From JBBIRG01 sp964410965 (GTDB taxonomy: Bacteria > CLD3 > SB21 > JBBIRG01), in assembly GCA_964410965.1 (NCBI GenBank), contig CAYPIY010000006.1, positions 263,744-327,743 on the forward strand: DNA of 64,000 nt, written 5' to 3'. Position numbers and translations under genes: made by a program. Below the pieces are notes generated by a model. The model saw only the letters and a list, made by a program, of their open reading frames with translations, did not search any database and was not told the origin of the DNA. Positions 53,230 through 62,309 of this stretch are shown here, one piece after another (position 1 is the stretch's first letter; the number at the start of each line of letters is the position of its first letter).

Positions 53230-54546
53230 TCAATCTTCAGATTCTTCATCCTCATGGTCTTTTTCCTCAACCTGTACCGGTAGTTTTTTCCCGGCATGCT
53301 GTTTCGCACGATAATAACGGGCATAAAACTCCTGCAGGTACTGATTGGCCACTAGTCGGTCGCGGATTACAAGAAAATTTTCATCGTTGATCTCATTCGC
53401 GTTATTGCTGAAATTGAGGGAACCCGTAATTACGACCGGAATATCGTTCGTATCAGGATTCTCTGCGTCGATTATGATGTATTTATGGTGCAAGTGCCTG
53501 TCTTCAAAAGAAAGGAGTGCGTCAGCCGGTTTGTTCCACGGGCGTTTTGATAAACTGTCACGTGTCATGGCCCTGTACAGACTCCACTTCTGTTTACCAA
53601 GCGAAGGTTCGAATACCGCTTTCAGGTCGAAATCTTCCCGAAGCTCATGTTTTTCCCGGAGGGCATCATCCACTTCAATGTTTGTGCTGAATGAAAACGC
53701 GCACATCCGGATGTCATGCTGGGCTTCTTTGGAAACAAGATCAGCCAAAACCTGAAGAAAATTCGGCCTGGTTTTGGATTTATTCATAGGCGTAAAATAT
53801 ATACCAATCTTGTCCTGAAGATGAAGATCGGTGATCGTTCCTGCAGTAACATCACTTTTATACTGGTGAAACGCAGCCCGAGCTGTATCGGGAAACACAG
53901 TATCGCTGCCCCACATGATCTCGAATTCCTTTGTAAAAGCGGCAGCCAGTGCCCGGCTCTGAATTTTTACTAAATTCTGCATACTGACAAGGCCGGTTAT
54001 CGTGTAGTTGTAGGAACCGGTGAGGATAAAATCGTCGGTGGAATCAGGGGACAAGTAATCGGACACGATAAATTTATTGTGCATCTGACCGCGGTACCCT
54101 TTCAGGAAATTTCTTTTGTCTTTTACTACAGGCCATCCCGCATCGCTCATAAACGGTACATTATATTTATCCAGTAATTTTCTTGCGTTTTTCCACAGGC
54201 TTGGATTGTTACCCGGGGTAGCCTTGTCGTCAAAAATGATGCGGACCCTGACACCTCGTTCATGTGCTCGGCAAAGGGCTACCACCAGGTTCAGACTTGT
54301 CAGCTCATAAGCGGCGATGTCCAGACTTGAAGATGCTGCGTTGACCGCATCAATAGCCCGCTGCTCAAGATTTTCAAGCCCGTTGGCCTTATTTCCCGGC
54401 AATGCGGCGGTCGTATCCACCGAACCATTGAAGAAAATGAAAATTCTGTCGCCATAGATGCCGGTGGGCGAGGGATTATACCGGATTTGGCCGTACACCA
54501 ACGCCGGGAATGCAATCCAAATGAAGAATATGTGTTTTTTTATCAT
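53230..54546 (-). CDS. Secreted phospholipase D-like protein
   Basis: 438 residues with a signal peptide (1-19, ending VYGQ). Two HKD motifs are complete: HNKFIVSD followed by TGSYN near residue 155-180, and HHKYIIID followed by TGSLNFS near 355-385. The PLD fold hydrolyses phosphodiesters through a covalent phospho-His. With both motifs on one chain it should be active. Bacterial relatives include phospholipases, nucleases and cardiolipin synthases. Lack of membrane helices and the export signal favour a secreted lipase or nuclease. The acidic C-terminus (KDHEDEESED) is not a sorting domain. Confidence 0.9.
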   Translation of the reverse strand: MIKKHIFFIWIAFPALVYGQIRYNPSPTGIYGDRIFIFFNGSVDTTAALPGNKANGLENLEQRAIDAVNAASSSLDIAAYELTSLNLVVALCRAHERGVRVRIIFDDKATPGNNPSLWKNARKLLDKYNVPFMSDAGWPVVKDKRNFLKGYRGQMHNKFIVSDYLSPDSTDDFILTGSYNYTITGLVSMQNLVKIQSRALAAAFTKEFEIMWGSDTVFPDTARAAFHQYKSDVTAGTITDLHLQDKIGIYFTPMNKSKTRPNFLQVLADLVSKEAQHDIRMCAFSFSTNIEVDDALREKHELREDFDLKAVFEPSLGKQKWSLYRAMTRDSLSKRPWNKPADALLSFEDRHLHHKYIIIDAENPDTNDIPVVITGSLNFSNNANEINDENFLVIRDRLVANQYLQEFYARYYRAKQHAGKKLPVQVEEKDHEDEESED

Positions 54547-54596
54547 CGTCAGGAAAAGAAAAATATTAAATTTTTATAGAATATCTTAACATTATT

Positions 54597-54605
54597 TGTT
54601 ATAAT
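54597..54605 (+). promoter_or_regulatory. Extended -10 promoter candidate for the DHS-like gene
   Basis: TGTTATAAT is a perfect extended -10 element (TGn-TATAAT). It lies 36 bases before the ATG at 54642 in an A/T-rich region. No good -35 is seen, as is common for extended -10 promoters. Confidence 0.4.
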
Positions 54606-54641
54606 CAAATACTTTTAACATTGACTTTTCAAGAGAGTAAA

Positions 54642-55811
54642 ATGTCCGACAATAAAAGTAAAAACAAAAAAAAGACGACCCGGCCATCGGGTCGTTTGCT
54701 GAAACAGAAACTGAAACAGAAGAAAAGTGTTTTTTTATCCGGCCCCAGAATCTTGCCGAAGCCGATCAGTCAGAAAACGACGATCACAACGCTTGTGGAT
54801 GAGGTATTTGCGGCGTACAACAGCGCTCGCCTGAAGGAAGCCTGCCATTTGTTTTCATCGCGAATGCTCGAAAAAGATGTGACCGTAGGCATGTCCATGA
54901 CCGGCGCTCTGAGTCCCGCCGGGATCGGCATATCGTGCATCGTTCCGCTGGTTCAGTCTGGATTTATTGACTGGATCATTACAACCGGAGCGATATTGTA
55001 TCACGATACCCATTTCGCCATCGGCTGCGACCTCCATCAGGGCTCGCCGTTCATGGATGATGTCCGGCTTCACAGAGACGGTGTGGTCCGCATTTATGAT
55101 ATTGTCTTTGACTATTCTGTGCTGTTGTCTACCGACGCATTTTACAGACAGATCATCCAGTCGCCGGAATTTCAGAAAAGGATGAGTTCCGCGGAGTTCC
55201 ATCATCTGGTTGGGAAATACGTATACGGAAGGGAAAAAGCGCTGGGGCTGAAAAATGTCAGTATCCTTTCGGCGGCCTATCAGTGCGGTGTGCCTCTATA
55301 TACTTCATCCCCGGGTGATAGTTCGATCGGCATGAACATCGCCGCGATGTCCATGCGTGGAAACAAACTCAGCATCGATCCGAATCTTGATGTCAATGAA
55401 ACGGCGTCCATTGTTTGGCAGGCCAAATCACAGGGAGGGAAAAGCGCTGTATTCATCGTCGGGGGCGGTTCGCCGAAAAATTTCATGCTTCAGACAGAAC
55501 CCCAGATTCAAGAAGTCCTCGGTATCGAGGAATCGGGACATGATTACTTTCTGCAGTTAACGGATGCAAGGCCGGATACCGGAGGCTTGTCCGGTGCTAC
55601 ACCATCCGAAGCAGTCAGCTGGGGCAAGGTCGACCCCGAAATGCTTCCCGATACCGTGGTTTGCTATGGCGATGCAACCATTTACCTGCCGATCCTCACG
55701 GCCTATGCCGTTACAAAACACAAACCGCGTCAGCTGAAACGGTTATATGACCGACGTGAACGTCTGTACAATGATTTGCAAAACACATATCTCAAGATCG
55801 GACTCAAATAA
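54642..55811 (+). CDS. Deoxyhypusine synthase family protein (SpeY-like)
   Basis: 389 residues from the ATG at 54642 (an open frame extends to 54621). A Lys-rich N-terminal tail (residues 1-28) is followed by the DHS domain. Motifs include VGMSMTGALSPAGIG, TTGAILYHDTHFAIGCDLHQG, SPGDSSIGMN, FIVGGGSPKNF and SGATPSEAVSWGKVDPE. The last contains Lys329, the catalytic lysine that forms the imine with the butylamine group. Bacteria lack eIF5A, so these homologues probably make homospermidine or another polyamine from spermidine. It is followed 2 bases later by the amylase gene, but a link is unclear. Confidence 0.9.
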   Translation: MSDNKSKNKKKTTRPSGRLLKQKLKQKKSVFLSGPRILPKPISQKTTITTLVDEVFAAYNSARLKEACHLFSSRMLEKDVTVGMSMTGALSPAGIGISCIVPLVQSGFIDWIITTGAILYHDTHFAIGCDLHQGSPFMDDVRLHRDGVVRIYDIVFDYSVLLSTDAFYRQIIQSPEFQKRMSSAEFHHLVGKYVYGREKALGLKNVSILSAAYQCGVPLYTSSPGDSSIGMNIAAMSMRGNKLSIDPNLDVNETASIVWQAKSQGGKSAVFIVGGGSPKNFMLQTEPQIQEVLGIEESGHDYFLQLTDARPDTGGLSGATPSEAVSWGKVDPEMLPDTVVCYGDATIYLPILTAYAVTKHKPRQLKRLYDRRERLYNDLQNTYLKIGLK

Positions 55812-55813
55812 CC

Positions 55814-57595
55814 ATGCATGAATTCAGACAAAATACGATTTATTTCATATTAATTGACCGCTTTTTTGACGGCAATCAAAAGAATAACCTTTGCGGAAAT
55901 CCTGAGATGTATGATCCGGCCCGGACAGACTGGTGGAAATACTGGGGAGGCGATATCCGGGGTATCATTCATAAACTGGATTATCTGCAGAGCATGGGAA
56001 TAAACGCAATATGGATAACGCCTGTTTTCGATCAGATTGATCATGTCATTTCCCCGGACGGAATCAAAATGGCGCCCTATCACGGGTATTGGGCAAAGGA
56101 TTTCAAGCGCCTGGATGAACATCTGGTAGACCGCCCAGAAGATGTAAGGGTTTTCGAATCCAATCAGACGATTTTCGACGAATTGGTCTCCGAAATGCAC
56201 AGGCGAGGAATGAAACTCATTCTGGATATTGTCTGCAATCATTCCAATCCCCATGTTGCCGGTGGAAGAGGTGAACTCTTTGATGATGGAAAGCCCATTG
56301 CATGTTATGACGAAAGTAATAACTGGTACCATCGTGTCGGAGGGATACAGAATTGGAGCGATCTCGAGCATGTACAGAACAATGATCTTTGCGGCTTATC
56401 GGATTTCAATGAAGAAAGTCATGCCTTCCGGAGTTACATCAAGCACGCGATCCGGCTGTGGCTTTCGAAGGGAGTCGATGCGCTTAGGATCGATACCGTC
56501 CGTCATATGCCGATCTGGTTCTGGCAGGAATTCATAACCGATATGAAAACCATTAAGCCTGATCTTTTCGCTTTCGGGGAGTGGTTCCAGGGAGGTTGCA
56601 ATGACGATAAATCTGTGGAACTGGCCAACCGAAGCGGAATGTCTATCATTGATTTTTCACTGCAGCAGGCCATCGAAAATGTTCTTGGAAAGAATTATTA
56701 CCAGGGATTTCTTGAGATTGTGAATGTCATCAACCGTGACGGCGATTTCAATTCCGCTAACGAACTGATCACGTTTGTCGATAATCACGATATGCCGAGA
56801 TTTTTATCCGTCTGCGATGACCCCGATAAATTCAGACTTGCGATAAATCTGATCTTGACAGCACGCGGAATACCCTGTATATATTATGGAAGTGAGCAAT
56901 TTCTCCACAACGATACAAACGGAGGTAATGATCCGTACAACCGTCCCATGATGGAAACATGGTCACAGGATACAAGTGTGTACAGGAATATTTCAAACTT
57001 AGCCGCGCTCCGGAAGAGAAATCCAGCTATCCAGAAAGGAAAAACATGCCATCACGTGGTAACGACTAATCAGTACGTTTTTTCGAGAAGCTATATGGGG
57101 AACAGCGTGATCGTGGCTGTTAACAAAGGAGAACCTTTGTCGGTTGAAATATCGGATTGTCCTTTACCTGATGGCGTATTCAAAGATATCCTTTCTGAAA
57201 ATACGATTACGGTAAAAAACATGAATGCTGAATTCAAACTGCAAAAGAACGATTTCCGCGTTTATGAATTTTTATCTGAACCGGTCGAAGGTAAGACAAT
57301 AATTCATTTTCAGTTAAACGGTTATAAAACTGAATTCGGTGAAAATATATACCTGACCGGTGACTGTCCCGAATTAGGAAACTGGGATACCGATAAAGCT
57401 ATACTGATGAATTACGTTAATTCAAATACATGGGCTGTCGATCATCCCTTCAGCGAAAGCTGTAACCGATTGATTAATTATAAGTATTTTGTTAAAAGAT
57501 CCGGTCGGCTTATCCGTGAAAATCGTTTGGGCAGAAAACGTCTCATTCCCGGCGAAGGTTATGATATCTGGAAAAACAAATGGTCCATGGAATAG
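55814..57595 (+). CDS. GH13 alpha-amylase family enzyme with a C-terminal CBM20
   Basis: 593 residues without a signal peptide, so cytoplasmic. The GH13 catalytic residues are D227 (nucleophile, ALRIDTVRHMP), E256 (acid/base, FGEWFQGG) and D326 (FVDNHDMPRF). IVCNHSNPH is the metal-binding region. The C-terminal CBM20 (about 495-590) has IHFQLNGYKTEFGENIYLTGDCPELGNWD and binds starch or glycogen. The layout resembles cyclodextrin glucanotransferases and related GH13 enzymes. A maltodextrin- or glycogen-active enzyme is likely. It begins 2 bases after the DHS-like gene. Confidence 0.93.
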   Translation: MHEFRQNTIYFILIDRFFDGNQKNNLCGNPEMYDPARTDWWKYWGGDIRGIIHKLDYLQSMGINAIWITPVFDQIDHVISPDGIKMAPYHGYWAKDFKRLDEHLVDRPEDVRVFESNQTIFDELVSEMHRRGMKLILDIVCNHSNPHVAGGRGELFDDGKPIACYDESNNWYHRVGGIQNWSDLEHVQNNDLCGLSDFNEESHAFRSYIKHAIRLWLSKGVDALRIDTVRHMPIWFWQEFITDMKTIKPDLFAFGEWFQGGCNDDKSVELANRSGMSIIDFSLQQAIENVLGKNYYQGFLEIVNVINRDGDFNSANELITFVDNHDMPRFLSVCDDPDKFRLAINLILTARGIPCIYYGSEQFLHNDTNGGNDPYNRPMMETWSQDTSVYRNISNLAALRKRNPAIQKGKTCHHVVTTNQYVFSRSYMGNSVIVAVNKGEPLSVEISDCPLPDGVFKDILSENTITVKNMNAEFKLQKNDFRVYEFLSEPVEGKTIIHFQLNGYKTEFGENIYLTGDCPELGNWDTDKAILMNYVNSNTWAVDHPFSESCNRLINYKYFVKRSGRLIRENRLGRKRLIPGEGYDIWKNKWSME

Positions 57596-57634
57596 AGTTA
57601 AATAAAAAAATAACAGAGCGGAGTGTTTTTACTA

Positions 57635-60232
57635 ATGACAACGATTAGTTCAGGACAAATAAGAAATCAGTTTATCGAATATTTCAAAAAGCAGGGGCAT
57701 CAGTTTGTTCCGTCAAGTCCTGTTGTGCCTTCGGATGACCCGACTCTTTTGTTTGCTAATGCAGGGATGAATCAGTTTAAACCGATTTTTCTTGAAACCG
57801 CTAAACCTTCTTATCGCCGGGCCGTGAATTCCCAGAAATGTATTCGCGTCAGCGGCAAGCACAACGATCTGGAAGAAGTTGGTCACGATACCTATCATCA
57901 TACTTTTTTCGAAATGCTGGGCAACTGGTCATTCGGCGATTATTACAAGAAAGAAGCGATTGGATGGGCGTGGGAGTTATTCACCAGAATCTGGCAATTG
58001 CCAAAAAGCCGTTTATATGCAACCGTATATAAAGACGATGATGAATCTTTTGAATTATGGAAAAAAGTTACGGATATATCCCCGGATCACGTTCTGCGTT
58101 TTGCCGAAAAAGACAACTTCTGGGAAATGGGTGATACGGGGCCCTGCGGTCCATGTTCAGAAATTCATATTGACCTTACACCGGATGGCAACGGGTGCAA
58201 ACTAGTGAATGCCGGTTCGCATGAAGTCATCGAATTATGGAATCTTGTATTTATTCAGTTCAATCGGCAGGCGGACGGTTCTCTGAAGATTCTTCCTTCT
58301 AAACATGTTGACACCGGTGCGGGGTTTGAGCGAATCACCCGGGTTTTGCAGAATAAATCCTCAAATTATGACATTGACATTTTCTGTGATATCATAAATG
58401 GAATTGAACGGGTATCCAATCAGAATTACGGAGGTCATATTCAACAGGCCGCGTTCCGCGTTATTGCGGATCATGTGCGGATGCTTACTTTCTCGGTAAC
58501 CGATGGCGCCATACCTGGAAATGAGGGGCGTGGCTACGTTCTACGTCGCATTTTACGCCGGGCCGCGATGTATGGACGTAAACTCGGTCTTCACGATCCG
58601 TTTATTTTTAAATTAGTGCAGAACGTGGTTCAATCCATGGGTGACGCTTTTCCGGAGATCAGAAACCGTAAGGAATACACAGAAAAGGTCATCAAAACAG
58701 AGGAAGAAAACTTCAACCGTACACTCGACCGCGGCATCGAGGTTTTTGAGGATATTGCCGGACAAGTGGTGAAAAAAGGGCAGTCAATAATACCGGGAGA
58801 GCAGGTATTTAAATTATATGATACATTCGGATTCCCTTTTGATTTGACCCGTATCATGGCCGAAGAACGCAGGTTATCCATTGATGAAAACGCCGCCCAT
58901 GAAGAAATGAAGAAACAGAAGCAAAGATCGCGTGAAGAAGGAAAGAAAAAATTTGTCGCATCGGAAATTTCATGGCAGACCGTTCAGGATATACCGCGCA
59001 ACCGGTTTCTGGGATATGATTCAATGGAATGCGAAGCCAGAATTGTCAAATACAGCCGTAACGGTAATCTGCTTCAGTTCGTGACCGACCAGACACCTTT
59101 CTACGGAGAATCCGGAGGCCAGGTCGGCGACAAAGGAACGGCAATCATCAGCGGGCAAACGATTGAAATATGGGACACTCAGAAAATCGGAGACGATATC
59201 GTTCATTTCGCCGATGATTCGGGCGGAATTTCTATTGAAAATGATCAGACAATCCGGCTTTTTGTTTCTGCTGACCTTCGGAAAAAAATCATTAGAAATC
59301 ATTCCGCAACCCATCTGTTGCACTCGGCCCTGCGGAAAGTTCTCGGCGAACATGTTCAGCAGTCGGGTTCGGTCGTAGAGCCTTACCGCTTGCGATTCGA
59401 TTACACCCATTTCGAGAAACTGACAGCCGACCAGGTGTTCGAGGTAGAACGAATGGTCAATGAGAAAATCCGCGAGAACACTCCTCTTCAGCATCACAGG
59501 GAAATTCCGATTGATAAAGCCAGAGAAATCGGAGCGCTGTCGTTTTTCGGGGACAAATACGGTGAAAAAGTAAATGTCGTTCAGTTCGGTGATTTCAGCA
59601 AGGAATTCTGCGGAGGTACGCACGTAAGATCCACAGGTGAAATCGGCCTGTTCCGGATTATCATGGAAACAAGCGTCGCTTCTGGGTTGCGGAGAATCGA
59701 AGCAACTACAGGCGATACCGCCGATGCCATGACCCGGAACGAACGCCAGATTCTGGATGAGGTACGGAACATGTTTTCCAGCAAGACTGAAGATGTGGTT
59801 TCAAAAATTGAATCCTTATTCAGCGAAAATAAAAGGCTTGAGAAAACATTATCCGAGGCCCAGCTTCAGTTACAGGCATATATTCTGGAAGAAATGGTCA
59901 ATCGCGCGAAAACAGTCCATGAATTCAAAGTTGTTTCCGAATCTATTACCCTTCCTGTCGGGGTTGAAATGAAAGATCTCGGGGATAAATTACGCGAAAA
60001 AATCAAATCCGGAATAGGCCTGCTTGCTTCGGAAGTAAACGGTCAGATTATGTTCGTGTGCGTGGTAACCGATGACCTGGTCAAAACATATCAGGCCGGA
60101 AATCTGATCCGGGAAATCGCCAAAGTGGCGGGCGGAAGCGGCGGCGGACGACCTCATCTGGCTACGGCAGGGGCTAAAGACTTAAGCAAGAAGAATGATG
60201 CGCTAAACAAAATATTTGAATTGATAAAATAA
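57635..60232 (+). CDS. alaS: Alanyl-tRNA synthetase
   Basis: 865 residues from the ATG at 57635. A GTG at 57623 is less likely because GGAG lies only 1 base before it. All domains are present: the class II core (FFKKQGHQFVPSSPVVPSDDPTLLFANAGMNQF region, KCIRVSGKHNDLEEVGHDTYHHTFFEMLGNWSFGDY), tRNA recognition, the editing domain with HSATHLLHSALR and CGGTHV zinc motifs, and the C-Ala domain ending GGGRPHLATAGAKD. It charges tRNA-Ala and corrects Ser/Gly errors. It is essential and confidently assigned. Confidence 0.98.
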   Translation: MTTISSGQIRNQFIEYFKKQGHQFVPSSPVVPSDDPTLLFANAGMNQFKPIFLETAKPSYRRAVNSQKCIRVSGKHNDLEEVGHDTYHHTFFEMLGNWSFGDYYKKEAIGWAWELFTRIWQLPKSRLYATVYKDDDESFELWKKVTDISPDHVLRFAEKDNFWEMGDTGPCGPCSEIHIDLTPDGNGCKLVNAGSHEVIELWNLVFIQFNRQADGSLKILPSKHVDTGAGFERITRVLQNKSSNYDIDIFCDIINGIERVSNQNYGGHIQQAAFRVIADHVRMLTFSVTDGAIPGNEGRGYVLRRILRRAAMYGRKLGLHDPFIFKLVQNVVQSMGDAFPEIRNRKEYTEKVIKTEEENFNRTLDRGIEVFEDIAGQVVKKGQSIIPGEQVFKLYDTFGFPFDLTRIMAEERRLSIDENAAHEEMKKQKQRSREEGKKKFVASEISWQTVQDIPRNRFLGYDSMECEARIVKYSRNGNLLQFVTDQTPFYGESGGQVGDKGTAIISGQTIEIWDTQKIGDDIVHFADDSGGISIENDQTIRLFVSADLRKKIIRNHSATHLLHSALRKVLGEHVQQSGSVVEPYRLRFDYTHFEKLTADQVFEVERMVNEKIRENTPLQHHREIPIDKAREIGALSFFGDKYGEKVNVVQFGDFSKEFCGGTHVRSTGEIGLFRIIMETSVASGLRRIEATTGDTADAMTRNERQILDEVRNMFSSKTEDVVSKIESLFSENKRLEKTLSEAQLQLQAYILEEMVNRAKTVHEFKVVSESITLPVGVEMKDLGDKLREKIKSGIGLLASEVNGQIMFVCVVTDDLVKTYQAGNLIREIAKVAGGSGGGRPHLATAGAKDLSKKNDALNKIFELIK

Positions 60233-60244
60233 AACGGATGGGCT

Positions 60245-61771
60245 ATGAAAAAAGAACGGAAAAATGAGCCGGAAAAAATAAAAAAATTAAAGACCGGCGT
60301 TCTGCAGGTGAAAAACATAAAAATTTCAACATCCGGCCGGCTGAAAAAAATAATGACCGGCGGCCCGGTTGTTTCTAATGCAAGAAAACCAAAGAAAACC
60401 GCCGCTGACCCCACCGTCACTGATACGGCACCTCTCATGGTTAGTGTATCGGGCATACGAGGGGTGATAGGCAAAGGATTTTTCCCTGAAGTGATCACAA
60501 GATACGCATCGGCTTTCGGCACATGGTCCAACGCCGGTAAAATCGTTATCGGCCGGGACTCCAGAGTCAGCGGAGAAATGGTCCGTACATCCGTCATAGC
60601 CGGACTTATGGCAACAGGCTGTAAAATCATCGATGTCGGGATTGTTCCCACGCCAACAGTAGAGATCGCTGTTCGGGACCTGAAAGCTCATGGAGGGATC
60701 GCAATTACCGCAAGTCACAACCCGGTTGAATGGAACGCTCTTAAACTCATCGGTCCCAACGGAATGTTCCTGACAGAACCCCAGGCCCGCGATGTATATG
60801 AGCTTATCAGTGAAAACATGATCCATTATGTCGGTTGGGATCGTTTAGGTAAAGTCGAATATTATGATTATGCCATTCAGAATCATATCGGACACATCCT
60901 TGAACTGGACTATCTGGACTCAGAACGGATTCGTGAGCGCCGTTTCAGGGTGGCGGTTGACTGCATTAACGGAGCCGGTGGATTAATTGTGCCGCGTCTC
61001 CTTCGTGAACTGAATTGCGAGGTCATAACAGTAAATGAACAGCCGCATGGAATTTTTCCAAGGAATCCGGAACCCTCGGCCGAAAATCTTCATACCCTTC
61101 AGGAGGCTGTGCTTGAAAACAAGGCGGATGTCGGATTTGCCGTCGATCCGGATGTAGACAGACTCGCAATTGTATCTGAAAAGGGGATTCCTCTCGGCGA
61201 GGAATATACGCTTGCACTAGCCGCAGATTACGTTTTATCGAAGAATCCCGGGCCTGTCGTCGTCAACGCATCCACTTCGTCGGTTATAGACTTAATTGCT
61301 GAGAAGTACGGAAGTCAGGTATACCGGACTAAAATCGGTGAAATCCACGTGTCCACGAAAATGAAGGATATTCATGCAGTCATTGGGGGAGAGGGCAACG
61401 GAGGTATCATTCTTCCGGAACTGCATTTAGGCAGGGATGCAGTAACGGGAATTGTCCTAACGCTTCAGTCCCTTGTTTCAGCTCAAAAACCTGTCTCTGT
61501 TCTTAAAGCTGATTTACCAGAATTCAATATGATCAAAAGCAAAATCGATGTTAAGGGCATAGATACAGAAAAAATTATACAGAAAATCAAAAAGGACTTC
61601 AAAAAGCAGCATATTGACGAAACGGACGGAATAAAAATCAATTTCGGCCGCTCATGGGTACAAATCCGAAAATCGAATACCGAACCTATTATCCGTGTAA
61701 TTGCGGAAGCATTAAATGAACTAGAAGCAAAAAAATTAATTTCTTTATTTACTTCATACTTTGATAAGTGA
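60245..61771 (+). CDS. Phosphoglucosamine/phosphomannomutase with an N-terminal extension
   Basis: 508 residues. After a Lys-rich, low-complexity extension of about 65 residues comes the alpha-D-phosphohexomutase fold. The phosphoserine loop is TASHNPVEWNALK (Ser157), the metal loop DPDVDRLAIV, the sugar loop GEGNGGIILPELHLGRDAV and the phosphate loop RKSNTEPIIRVIAEA. Substrate could be glucosamine-, mannose- or glucose-phosphate. The GEGNGG loop suits phosphoglucosamine/phosphomannomutase of this archaea-like type. It starts 12 bases after alaS. Confidence 0.9.
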   Translation: MKKERKNEPEKIKKLKTGVLQVKNIKISTSGRLKKIMTGGPVVSNARKPKKTAADPTVTDTAPLMVSVSGIRGVIGKGFFPEVITRYASAFGTWSNAGKIVIGRDSRVSGEMVRTSVIAGLMATGCKIIDVGIVPTPTVEIAVRDLKAHGGIAITASHNPVEWNALKLIGPNGMFLTEPQARDVYELISENMIHYVGWDRLGKVEYYDYAIQNHIGHILELDYLDSERIRERRFRVAVDCINGAGGLIVPRLLRELNCEVITVNEQPHGIFPRNPEPSAENLHTLQEAVLENKADVGFAVDPDVDRLAIVSEKGIPLGEEYTLALAADYVLSKNPGPVVVNASTSSVIDLIAEKYGSQVYRTKIGEIHVSTKMKDIHAVIGGEGNGGIILPELHLGRDAVTGIVLTLQSLVSAQKPVSVLKADLPEFNMIKSKIDVKGIDTEKIIQKIKKDFKKQHIDETDGIKINFGRSWVQIRKSNTEPIIRVIAEALNELEAKKLISLFTSYFDK

Positions 61772-61808
61772 TATATAGCATTATTAATTAACCATTAAGG
61801 AGAAACTC

Positions 61809-62255
61809 ATGAAAACACTGACTTTATTTGCTATTATTATGATGTTAAGCGGATTAGATTCTTTCGCTCAAAAACCTGAATGGGTAGATAACCCTGGTAC
61901 CTACGCAAACGAGTATTTTGTTTCGATTGGAATTGCAAAAGACAAAAAAGTCGACAAAGCCAGGGAGAAATCAGAAAAAAAAGCCACCAAAGGCATGGAA
62001 AAAATGCTGAAAGGAAAATACAAGAAAGATGAGGTGAAAAAAGCCATGCCCTCTGTCCGATATGAAGCTTACTGGCAGGATCCGGTCAACGGTTATTACT
62101 ATTGCCTGGCCCTGATGCCGAAAGAAGCAATCGATAAACAATTCGCAATCAAGAAAAATTTTGAAAAGGCAAAAGCCAGCGCTTTGGACGCTACTGAAGA
62201 CTTAAATACCAAATTTAAAGATGATATCATTGTCACATCTGAAGATGAAGAATAG
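61809..62255 (+). CDS. Exported LPP20-like small protein (first of a tandem pair)
   Basis: 148 residues. Signal peptide (1-20, ending FAQ) and a mature part starting KPEWVDNPGTYANEYFVSIGIAKD. AAGGAG lies before the ATG. The PxWV...GIA pattern and the A-rich helix with K repeats resemble LPP20/LPP20-like lipoprotein domains. Its sequence is repeated with clear similarity in the next gene (KPAWVDNPGSYAYENFVAIGIAKD), so the pair arose by duplication. Function unknown. The acidic end (TSEDEE) is short. Confidence 0.75.
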   Translation: MKTLTLFAIIMMLSGLDSFAQKPEWVDNPGTYANEYFVSIGIAKDKKVDKAREKSEKKATKGMEKMLKGKYKKDEVKKAMPSVRYEAYWQDPVNGYYYCLALMPKEAIDKQFAIKKNFEKAKASALDATEDLNTKFKDDIIVTSEDEE

Positions 62256-62309
62256 TTTTTAAAAATTGTAAAAGACAAAAAACCACTTTACAGAAAGGAA
62301 CTTGATCGT

